This document shows, piece by piece, positions 1 to 6,442 of a DNA stretch of 12,014 nucleotides. Each line of letters starts with the position of its first letter. Position 1 is the stretch's first letter. The position numbers and the translations under genes were made by a program. The notes below the pieces were generated by a model, which was given only the letters and a program-made list of their open reading frames with translations, was not told where the DNA came from and did not search any database. The DNA comes from Clostridia bacterium (GTDB lineage Bacteria; Bacillota; Clostridia; Christensenellales; Aristaeellaceae): contig WRFT01000032.1 in assembly GCA_009776385.1 (NCBI GenBank), forward strand, positions 1 through 12,014. The letters run 5' to 3'.

Positions 1-188
1 ACCGTGAAATTGAAGAGCACGGATAGTATCAACCCGATTAGGTAAGCGATATGTGAAGCTACATGCAACACTTCATCCAATAATAATGTGGATGATAGCT
101 GTATTAAGCCCGCACCGGCTGAGAACAGGGTAAACTTTAATCCTCTGATAATTTCCGTTTTGCGAGCGGCTTTTTTCTCATCGTTCAT
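1..188 (-). CDS. GtrA-like family membrane protein, 5' part only
   Basis: Leftward reading frame with an ATG at 188, open to the left edge, giving 62 N-terminal residues; the C-terminal part is outside the window. A short charged start (MNDEKKAARK) is followed by two hydrophobic stretches, roughly residues 16-33 and 43-60, ending in LSVLFNFTV. That ending resembles the conserved segment before the NRRFTF-type motif of GtrA-like proteins (PF04138), small four-helix membrane proteins thought to help flip polyprenyl-linked sugars used in cell-surface glycosylation. GGAAGG lies about 10 bases upstream of the ATG. The gene follows the amidohydrolase by 47 bases and may be cotranscribed with it or use its own -10 at 221-226. 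The family call rests on a partial sequence and is moderately sure; the transported lipid is unknown. Confidence 0.7.
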   Translation of the reverse strand, partial: MNDEKKAARKTEIIRGLKFTLFSAGAGLIQLSSTLLLDEVLHVASHIAYLIGLILSVLFNFT

Positions 189-220
189 ATTGGTGATTCC
201 TTCCATATTATTCCGATTTT

Positions 221-226
221 ATTATA
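221..226 (-). promoter_or_regulatory. Possible -10 box (TATAAT) for the GtrA-like gene
   Basis: A perfect TATAAT on the minus strand lies 32 bases before the ATG at 188, between the amidohydrolase stop and the GtrA-like start. No good -35 hexamer is visible 16-18 bases upstream, so it may be a weak internal promoter or chance in an AT-rich gap. Confidence 0.35.
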
Positions 227-235
227 TCCGAAGCG

Positions 236-1048
236 CTATCCGGGTTTTGCGGGTATGGCGCTGCCCATGAAGCGCGTGAAGTTTTCAGATAAGATCATCA
301 TTTTTTCCGTCTCGCTCAAGGGTAATGCCAAAAAACGACGGACTTCTTCAACAGGATGCCACATCGGATAATCCGTACCGAAAAAGATACGATCCACACC
401 GTACTGTCTGATGATATCCGCAGCTTTTTCCGCTGTCAATGCGTATAAGCTGGATGACGTATCCAGCCATATATTTTTATAAGGCTGCAAGACCTTATAA
501 CCTTCCTCCCAAACGGACCATCCGCCAAGGTGTGCGCAGATGATTTGAAGATTTGGAATGGTATCAGCGACGCGTGCGATTCTTTCCGGCGCGCTGTACG
601 CGTATCGGCTATCCCCCGTATGCACCAGTAACGGTAAGTTGTGCCCGGCCATTCGATGCAACAAGCGAAGGCATGCAGAATCATCGGGATATATATGCTG
701 GAAATCCGGATGCATTTTAATACCGCGTAAACCCATTGATTTTATTTTAGTTAACTCCTCTTCCATGTACTCGTAGTCAATGTGCAGGGTGCCGAAACCG
801 ATGAAATTGTTCGGCTTTAAGCTTACCTGCGAGCTGATAAAGCGGTTGATGACAGGTACTTGCTCCCCCGTAACGGCGGCAGAATGAATGACATGCAGAG
901 CGATACCGGCTTCCTCTCCCCATTTTAACAGTGTATCGGCTGTGCCGGTTGAAGACATGGGTATTTGATAAAAAGCGCCGATTGCCCGGGTGGCTTTTGC
1001 GGCGATACTGTCAGGATATATATGGGCATGAATATCAATGATATGCAT
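236..1048 (-). CDS. Amidohydrolase family (PF04909-type) metal-dependent hydrolase
   Basis: A 270-residue protein of the amidohydrolase_2 TIM-barrel family, a group of hydrolases and decarboxylases that includes the ACMSD-type enzymes. Metal and active-site motifs are visible in order: HAH at residues 7-9 after strand 1, LVHTG with His143, CAHLG with His173, and FFGTDYP with Asp226. GIKMHP near 109-114 is also typical. The frame extends upstream to a TTG at 1081 and an ATG at 1072, but the ATG at 1048 has AAAGGG 7 bases upstream and gives the usual MxIIDxHAH beginning, so I chose it. The longer TTG version would overlap the dapF stop. The gene follows dapF closely on the same strand and is probably cotranscribed. 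The substrate cannot be told from sequence, and no lysine-pathway role should be assumed from position alone. Confidence 0.85.
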   Translation of the reverse strand: MHIIDIHAHIYPDSIAAKATRAIGAFYQIPMSSTGTADTLLKWGEEAGIALHVIHSAAVTGEQVPVINRFISSQVSLKPNNFIGFGTLHIDYEYMEEELTKIKSMGLRGIKMHPDFQHIYPDDSACLRLLHRMAGHNLPLLVHTGDSRYAYSAPERIARVADTIPNLQIICAHLGGWSVWEEGYKVLQPYKNIWLDTSSSLYALTAEKAADIIRQYGVDRIFFGTDYPMWHPVEEVRRFLALPLSETEKMMILSENFTRFMGSAIPAKPG

Positions 1049-1077
1049 GATTTGACCCTTTGCTGCAGGCATAAAAC

Positions 1078-1926
1078 TCAACCCGCGATTGTATCGTCGG
1101 GCCAGTCACCGTTAAAAACATGCTCCGCGGCACCGGTTTGGCAGACGTGATTGTTTTGTAGGTTCCATTCCACTAAAAGACTGCCGCCGCGTAAGTGCGC
1201 CACCACGGTTGTGTCGACACGCCCTGATAAGAAGGCTGCGACCATCGCGGCGCATGCGCCCGTACCGCATGCCATTGTTTCACCCACTCCGCGTTCCCAG
1301 ACGCGTAAACGGATATGGCCGCGGTCGACAACTTTCATGAACTCCACATTCGTTTTATTCGGAAACAGGGCATGGTTTTCGATAAGCAGCCCTATTGTTT
1401 GAACATCTATCCAGTCCGGGTCATCGGTAAAGACGATACAATGCGGGTTTCCCATACCCACAGCGCTTATGGTATACAACCGTCCGTCCATACGCAGGGT
1501 GTAGCCTAATACCCGATCTCCCGGAAGCTTGACGGGAATTTTATCGGGAGTTAAAACAGGTTCCCCCATATCCACGCGGATACGATACGCCTCGTCATCC
1601 CCTGACAGAATAGAAATGCCGCGAATACCGCTGCCTGTTTCCAGAGAAAATTCTGTTTTACCCGTGAGCTTTTTAGAGCGAATATATCCCGCGATACAGC
1701 GCAGCGCGTTCCCGCATGATTCCGATTCGGAGCCGTCGGCATTGAAAATACGCATTGTAAAATCCGCCGCCGAAGATGATTCCAGTAAAACCAATCCGTC
1801 CGCACCGATACCTGTATGCCTTTGGCACATTCTGACACTTAACGCCCGCGGGTCAAGGATCGGTTCCTGTATACGGTTTACCAGAACATAGTCATTGCCT
1901 ATCCCATGCATTTTTGTAAACTTCAC
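1078..1926 (-). CDS. dapF: Diaminopimelate epimerase
   Basis: Interconverts LL- and meso-diaminopimelate in the cytoplasm, the step that supplies meso-DAP for peptidoglycan and for lysine. It is a PLP-independent epimerase with two catalytic cysteines, both present: Cys71 in ESCGNALRC and Cys220 in MACGTGAC. The N terminus MKFTKMHGIGNDY, the GMGNPHC motif (157-163) and WERGVGET (210-217) are family hallmarks. The length of 282 residues is normal. The frame opens at a TTG (1935), but that codon touches the GGAGG directly; the GTG at 1926 sits 9 bases after GGAGG and gives the canonical N terminus. A TTG at 1929, 6 bases after GGAGG, is the alternative. The gene is first in a leftward unit with the amidohydrolase and has a TATAAT upstream. 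No other dap gene is present. Confidence 0.96.
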   Translation of the reverse strand: MKFTKMHGIGNDYVLVNRIQEPILDPRALSVRMCQRHTGIGADGLVLLESSSAADFTMRIFNADGSESESCGNALRCIAGYIRSKKLTGKTEFSLETGSGIRGISILSGDDEAYRIRVDMGEPVLTPDKIPVKLPGDRVLGYTLRMDGRLYTISAVGMGNPHCIVFTDDPDWIDVQTIGLLIENHALFPNKTNVEFMKVVDRGHIRLRVWERGVGETMACGTGACAAMVAAFLSGRVDTTVVAHLRGGSLLVEWNLQNNHVCQTGAAEHVFNGDWPDDTIAG

Positions 1927-1935
1927 CAAAAACAA

Positions 1936-1940
1936 CCTCC
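1936..1940 (-). promoter_or_regulatory. Ribosome binding site that decides the dapF start
   Basis: GGAGG on the minus strand abuts the TTG at 1935, leaving no spacer, so that codon cannot be the start. The spacing is 6 bases to the TTG at 1929 and 9 bases to the GTG at 1926. Confidence 0.7.
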
Positions 1941-1960
1941 GTTAACACCGAATCGCTCAT

Positions 1961-1989
1961 ATTATAAAGCAGCCGAAATCAATGGAACA
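1961..1989 (-). promoter_or_regulatory. Probable promoter of dapF
   Basis: A perfect -10 TATAAT (1961-1966) has a poor -35, TGTTCC (1984-1989), at 17-base spacing. Transcription would start near 1955, giving a leader of about 28 bases that contains the GGAGG. The -10 is convincing and the -35 weak. Confidence 0.55.
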
Positions 1990-2109
1990 GAGAAAAACAT
2001 AAATTGTGCATGCCTTTAATTAATTTTTATATATCTGCCATATTGGTCTTGATACTTTTAATAGTTTATCAGTTGAGTCATATCGGGTTATTACCGCTCC
2101 CTGTTAAGG

Positions 2110-2139
2110 TTGACGCAAAAGATACACGTCACTTATACT
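2110..2139 (+). promoter_or_regulatory. Promoter of the threonine-aldolase-type gene
   Basis: TTGACG (2110-2115) and TATACT (2134-2139) are 18 bases apart, a good sigma-A pair. The predicted start near 2146 leaves a leader of about 27 bases before the ATG at 2173. The spacer holds an imperfect inverted repeat, TGACG (2111-2115) with CGTCA (2127-2131), which could be an operator but is short. Confidence 0.65.
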
Positions 2140-2157
2140 GAGACAGGTCGGTCAGAC

Positions 2158-2165
2158 GGAAGGGG
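2158..2165 (+). promoter_or_regulatory. Ribosome binding site for the start at 2173
   Basis: GGAAGGGG ends 7 bases before ATG 2173. Together with the upstream promoter, it rules out the in-frame TTG at 2110 as a translation start. Confidence 0.7.
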
Positions 2166-2172
2166 ATTTGTT

Positions 2173-3189
2173 ATGATACGTTTAAACAGTGATTACCTGG
2201 AGGGCGGGCATCCGCTTATATTGGAGGCTCTGATGGCTACAAACCTTCAACAAACCCCCGGCTACGGCGAAGACAGCCATTGCGCCGAAGCCGTGCGTTT
2301 AATTCAAGTAAAATGCCGCGCTCCCGGCGCAGATGTGCATTTCATCCCCACCGGTACGGGGGCTAATAAAACAATAATCGCCTCGGCGCTTAAGCCTTAC
2401 GAGGGGGTTATCAGCGCGGATACAGGACATATAAATGTGCATGAAACGGGCGCCGTGGAATCAACAGGCCATAAAGTGCTGACTGTTAAGGCTATAGATG
2501 GTAAACTAACCTGCCAAGATGTGGAAAAACTAATAACCGAGCAGGCGGACAACGAGCATACCGTCAAGCCCGGAATGCTTTATATCTCGCAGCCAACGGA
2601 AATGGGCACATTGTACAGCCTATATGAACTGCGGTGTCTTTCCGATGCCTGCCGCCGCTTGGGAATCTATTTATTTATGGACGGAGCGCGGCTGGGTTAC
2701 GGGCTGGCCGCGCCGGGGAATGATGTGTCGCTTGAGGATATCTGCCGTCTATGCGATGTTTTTACCATTGGGGGCACCAAAGTCGGCGCGCTTTTCGGCG
2801 AGGCGGTCGTTATAACCAACAAAGCCCTTTCGACACGTTTTCGGTACATGATAAAACAACAAGGGCTGATGCTGGCCAAGGGCCGTATATTAGGTATCCA
2901 ATTTGAAACATTAATGCGGGATAACCTATATGAAACTATCTCCGGACATGCGGTCAGCCTTGCCCGAAGGATACGTCAGGCGTTGCTTGATAAAAACATT
3001 CCGTTACTTGTAGATTCTCCCACGAATCAACTATTCCCTGTTTTTAGCAATGAAAAGTGTTTGCAACTAGCCAGCTGTTTTGTTTTAGAAACATGGCAAG
3101 CCGTCAGCGACCAAGAAACCGCCGTTCGCGTTTGCACAAGCTGGGCGACGACACCGGAGCAAGCCGACGCGTTTATCGCCGCTATTTAA
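2173..3189 (+). CDS. Threonine aldolase family (beta-eliminating lyase), LtaE-like PLP enzyme
   Basis: A 338-residue fold-type I PLP enzyme of the threonine aldolase family, which cleaves L-threonine or allo-threonine to glycine and acetaldehyde. The N terminus MIRLNSDYLEGGHP and TPGYGEDSH (28-36) match the non-E. coli-like clade found in anaerobes. TGTGAN (60-65) sits in the cofactor phosphate loop, GH at 85-86 precedes the stacking position, MDGAR (169-173) supplies the Asp for the PLP nitrogen, and Lys203 in GGTKVG is the Schiff-base lysine. The frame extends up to a TTG at 2110, but that TTG is in the -35 box; the ATG at 2173 has a good ribosome site. It is transcribed alone, divergent from dapF, and its stop overlaps the stop of the opposing LRR gene. 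Exact substrate (threonine, or another beta-hydroxy amino acid) is not certain. Confidence 0.88.
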   Translation: MIRLNSDYLEGGHPLILEALMATNLQQTPGYGEDSHCAEAVRLIQVKCRAPGADVHFIPTGTGANKTIIASALKPYEGVISADTGHINVHETGAVESTGHKVLTVKAIDGKLTCQDVEKLITEQADNEHTVKPGMLYISQPTEMGTLYSLYELRCLSDACRRLGIYLFMDGARLGYGLAAPGNDVSLEDICRLCDVFTIGGTKVGALFGEAVVITNKALSTRFRYMIKQQGLMLAKGRILGIQFETLMRDNLYETISGHAVSLARRIRQALLDKNIPLLVDSPTNQLFPVFSNEKCLQLASCFVLETWQAVSDQETAVRVCTSWATTPEQADAFIAAI

Positions 3190-5339
3190 CCTGACCCCAT
3201 AAAGTCATCCCACTCATGTGTCGGTAAAATCTCACGCATCTCACGTACATAGGTATCCAGCATATAGCCTTCCTTGCCGTCCACCTTCACATGATACCAT
3301 TGACCGGAGTAATCCAGAATTTGTACTTGCGTGCCATTATAATACCTGCCCAGAGACGCGGATTTGGTAGATGGTTCCTTTCTTAAATGCAGCCGGTCAT
3401 GAGAGTCCGGGTTACACACAACTCCGAACCGCTGCCCCGTCTGCTGCGTTTGCGCATCGAAACCAACATCCAACGCGTTGGTGGGCATATACCCAAGCTT
3501 ACCGTTGACATAAACATAATACATGGTTCCGCAAGTGCCGAGAATATTAACTTGCGGATAACCTTCCAATGTGGTGCCGCCGGACGCTTCATCCGGCGTA
3601 TCGTAAACAGTATAATATTCATTATAAAAACTTATACCTATAACCTTACCCCATATAAGCGGTACCCCATTGGTTAATTCTGTTGTACGAAGGAAGTATT
3701 CATTTTCGACATAACCTTCCTGATTGCCTACCCGCACCTTTGTGTAAGCCGATCCTTCTTCCAGTATCAACGCCGTTGTGCCGGTTCGGTACGTTGCACG
3801 CTGAGGCGACTTAGATTCGGCCCTTTCGTACAATGTGATACGCGTGTTTGCATCCGAGGCTCGTAAGATGCCTGCCTGCGGAACAAACGTATGTATGTCC
3901 TTGATGTAGTAGGGTGTACCGTCATGGGTTTGGAACCTTAACCTTTGACTGTACGCGAAGAAATACGCAGCCGAATACGGTTCGCCCACAACAATAGCGT
4001 CTTTAGGGCATCCATTAAAAGCGTTATTCTCGATGTACTCAACGCTATCCGGGATACTAATGCGGGTGATACTACCGCAGTAACCAAACGCATGCGACTC
4101 GATGCGTTTAACGCCATGCGGAATGATAATATTTTTAAGTGATACACAGCGCCAAAACGCATAGGGGCCGATTGTTTCCAAAGTAGGCGGGAAAGAGACG
4201 CGTTCCAATGAAGCACATCCGTTAAAGGCAGATCCTCCAATATGCTTGATACCCAGAGGAAGCGATACCGTTTGCAACGCTAAACAACCGTCAAAAGCGA
4301 CTTCAGATATCGACTCATACCCGAAATCGACGGATATGGCCGCCACTTTCGAATTCCCTGACAGTAAATTGGGTGTCTCCGTTTGTCCGAAAAACGGTAC
4401 CCTTACATACAAGCTGTTCGCCATCGGAATGAATACGGGTATTCCGTTCGCGTATAACACACCCTTTCTGCTTTCAAAAACGGCATTCCCGGGTGCGACA
4501 GTCACTTCCTCAAACTCGGGGTTGTTTTGAAGGCTTACGTCAAACACCCGCAGGGATTGGGGAAGGCAGAGCCTGTGAAGCGCGTATAAGCCGGAAAATG
4601 CGTTATCATTGATGACTTCCACACCCTCTCCAATGACGAGTGTCTTGATGTCAAACCAATTAAACGCATTTCTTCCTATTTTTACCGTTCCGGGAGCGGT
4701 GGTAAAGACATCCCGATCCGGGCTGACCGCAAATACCAATGTCTGATCTGCTCCGCGGGTATACAGTGAGCCTTCAAGCAGCTGATATGTCGGATTACTT
4801 GGCGCAATGGCCAAGGTTTTTAGGCTATAACTATCCGCGAAGGCCGCATCGCCTAAGGATGATAACGTGGCAGGAAGTTCTATGCGTTCTAAAGCAATCA
4901 ACCCTATGAAGGTATAGTCCCCTATCACCTCCACTCCTTCCGGCAAGTTAATTTGTTTCACATCGGATAAATAACAAAAAGCTTCTTGCCCGATAACGCG
5001 CGGGGCGCCCTCAAATACGATTTCATTGATGCCTTGCAAATAAGAACCAAAACGCTCCGGGACGGATTGTACATCTTGGCTTATGATAATCCGTTTAAAA
5101 TGCTCGGGAAAATCATGCCGGATATTTTCGGATAGCACCTCATGATTGTATATCACCCTTGCTCCCTGTACGACAGACTTTAAAATAATCGTATCGGTTT
5201 GTGTGTCAAAACCAACCACTTGCGCGGTATTGCCGTCTATGTTGTATACCAGCCCGCCTTCGGTTATGGTTTGGGCATAGGCCCGCGCCGCGCAGAACAC
5301 GCACAGAACCGACAACAAAATAAAAACTGTTTTTTTCAT
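3186..5339 (-). CDS. Exported BspA-like leucine-rich repeat protein with three C-terminal SH3 domains
   Basis: A 717-residue secreted or cell-wall protein. The N terminus MKKTVFILLSVLCVFCAA is a signal peptide with likely cleavage after AYA (22/23). BspA-type LRRs (LRR_5 pattern AFxGCxSLxxVxxPxxLxxIG) run at about 105-265 and again at about 340-450. The region between them has the long GVLY-type inserts common in this family, and a YSAAYFFA capping segment follows. Three bacterial SH3-like domains come next, at about 500-550, 573-620 and 645-700; each ends in a GYV/GYM motif, and the third has LHLRKEPS. SH3 domains of this kind usually bind cell wall, so the protein is probably wall-associated, with the LRRs facing a ligand or host. 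No LPXTG motif is seen. A GTG at 5345 is part of the GAGGTG ribosome site, so ATG 5339 is the start. It lies 10 bases after the binding protein and is clearly in the same operon. Confidence 0.88.
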   Translation of the reverse strand: MKKTVFILLSVLCVFCAARAYAQTITEGGLVYNIDGNTAQVVGFDTQTDTIILKSVVQGARVIYNHEVLSENIRHDFPEHFKRIIISQDVQSVPERFGSYLQGINEIVFEGAPRVIGQEAFCYLSDVKQINLPEGVEVIGDYTFIGLIALERIELPATLSSLGDAAFADSYSLKTLAIAPSNPTYQLLEGSLYTRGADQTLVFAVSPDRDVFTTAPGTVKIGRNAFNWFDIKTLVIGEGVEVINDNAFSGLYALHRLCLPQSLRVFDVSLQNNPEFEEVTVAPGNAVFESRKGVLYANGIPVFIPMANSLYVRVPFFGQTETPNLLSGNSKVAAISVDFGYESISEVAFDGCLALQTVSLPLGIKHIGGSAFNGCASLERVSFPPTLETIGPYAFWRCVSLKNIIIPHGVKRIESHAFGYCGSITRISIPDSVEYIENNAFNGCPKDAIVVGEPYSAAYFFAYSQRLRFQTHDGTPYYIKDIHTFVPQAGILRASDANTRITLYERAESKSPQRATYRTGTTALILEEGSAYTKVRVGNQEGYVENEYFLRTTELTNGVPLIWGKVIGISFYNEYYTVYDTPDEASGGTTLEGYPQVNILGTCGTMYYVYVNGKLGYMPTNALDVGFDAQTQQTGQRFGVVCNPDSHDRLHLRKEPSTKSASLGRYYNGTQVQILDYSGQWYHVKVDGKEGYMLDTYVREMREILPTHEWDDFMGSG

Positions 5340-5349
5340 GGTCACCTCA

Positions 5350-6387
5350 TCATGGCGACACGGGTATGTATCCGGCTTGCGCTACACAGGCTTGACCCTC
5401 CGGGCTAATAATCCAGTTAAGGAACAATCCGCCGGGTTTTTGACTATCCTGCGAACGGATGACGCCGACATACCGGGTGGTGAAGGGATACGCGCCGGTT
5501 TGAATGCTTAGATTATCGGGGGTGATGCCATCGACCGAAATGATTTTAATATTCTCGTCTAAATAGAGGTTATTTAAATAATACATATATGTATATCCCA
5601 GACTGTATGGGTTATCACTGACCCGAGTTACCAGCATTTCCATTTCACCCGCGATATAGTTTTCCTGCGCCGCGGGCATTGGTTCTCCGCGCATTACCGT
5701 ATGCTGCATACCCGTTTCACTGCCGGAGTTTTGGTTACGGCGGAAGGGGAAAATCGCTTCATTAGCGCCCCCTACCTCAGACCAGCTTGTTATATCACCC
5801 CGGTAGATTGCCCTTATATGTTCCGAGGTTAAGCCGTTGACGGGGTTGGCCTTGTTAACAATAAAGACAAACGCGTCCAAACATACGGGTTCTATTGTCA
5901 GCGCTATGTTTTGCGCCGCCGCCATTTCCTGCTCTTCTTGTGATGGTTCCGTTCCGATAAATAAATCCACCGGATGTTCCGGATCCATCATGGCCATTTC
6001 ACCTGCGACATACGGCGCGTTATTCCCCATTTGCATGATCAGATTCACATACGCGTTATGTGTCGTCGTTAAAAACACGAAACCGGGTACGTCTTCATCA
6101 CGAACAACTTGATGCTGCCAGGCAAACTCCATCACCATCGGCAGAGAAACGGTAGATCCGTCAATTAAGGGATAGCTGCCATAATCCAACCGGTAGAACC
6201 CGTCCGTCCACTCGGTTTTTTCGCCCAGTGAAAAACCGCTGTTTTCAACAATTCTTTGCCAGCCGTCCGCCTTGCTTAGATCTGTATTGATTTGACCCAG
6301 TGCGCCCGCTCTATCTTGTGCTGACGCGCAAGGCGCGGCGAGGAAGGCTATAAGCACGCAACAGGATAAGATACGCATTACCCTCAT
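5350..6387 (-). CDS. PstS-like exported substrate-binding protein (PBP superfamily)
   Basis: A 345-residue protein with a signal peptide (MRVMRILSCCVLIAFLAAPC, cleavage likely after ASA at 23). The mature part has the PstS/PBP_like_2 layout: IDGSTV (75-80), FIGTEPS (143-149), DAFVFIVNKANPVNGLT (171-187), IYRGDITSW (194-202) and RNQNSGSETGM (217-227), the last matching the phosphate-contacting loop of PstS proteins. Phosphate or another oxyanion is the likely ligand. However, no pstC, pstA, pstB or phoU is next to it, and the partner downstream is an LRR/SH3 protein, so it may sense or bind rather than import. LAAPC is not a proper lipobox (Pro at -1), so membrane anchoring as a lipoprotein is doubtful. 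ATG 6387 has AAAGGA about 11 bases upstream; an ATG at 6378 is less likely. It follows thrC by 55 bases. Confidence 0.85.
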   Translation of the reverse strand: MRVMRILSCCVLIAFLAAPCASAQDRAGALGQINTDLSKADGWQRIVENSGFSLGEKTEWTDGFYRLDYGSYPLIDGSTVSLPMVMEFAWQHQVVRDEDVPGFVFLTTTHNAYVNLIMQMGNNAPYVAGEMAMMDPEHPVDLFIGTEPSQEEQEMAAAQNIALTIEPVCLDAFVFIVNKANPVNGLTSEHIRAIYRGDITSWSEVGGANEAIFPFRRNQNSGSETGMQHTVMRGEPMPAAQENYIAGEMEMLVTRVSDNPYSLGYTYMYYLNNLYLDENIKIISVDGITPDNLSIQTGAYPFTTRYVGVIRSQDSQKPGGLFLNWIISPEGQACVAQAGYIPVSP

Positions 6388-6442
6388 TTGTCAATCATTC
6401 CTTTCCCTATACCCCTCATCCGAAATTGAACGGGCGGGGTGG

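Noticed and set aside
88..270. A rightward 60-codon open frame at the left end
   Set aside because: It lies opposite the GtrA-like gene, has no ribosome site, and its product shows no family pattern; it is a shadow frame.
1700..1740. CGNAL instead of CGNG at the first catalytic cysteine of DapF as a possible defect
   Set aside because: The Gly to Ala variant after CGN is, as I recall, common in Clostridia DapF proteins, and both catalytic cysteines are intact.
5340..5345. GTG start two codons before the LRR protein ATG
   Set aside because: The GTG is part of the GAGGTG ribosome site for ATG 5339.
6315..6335. Lipobox in the signal peptide of the binding protein
   Set aside because: LAAPC has proline just before the cysteine, which does not fit the lipobox; a normal ASA cleavage site follows.
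5350..6387. A phosphate-specific transport (pst) operon
   Set aside because: No permease, ATPase or phoU gene is adjacent; the neighbours are thrC and an LRR protein.
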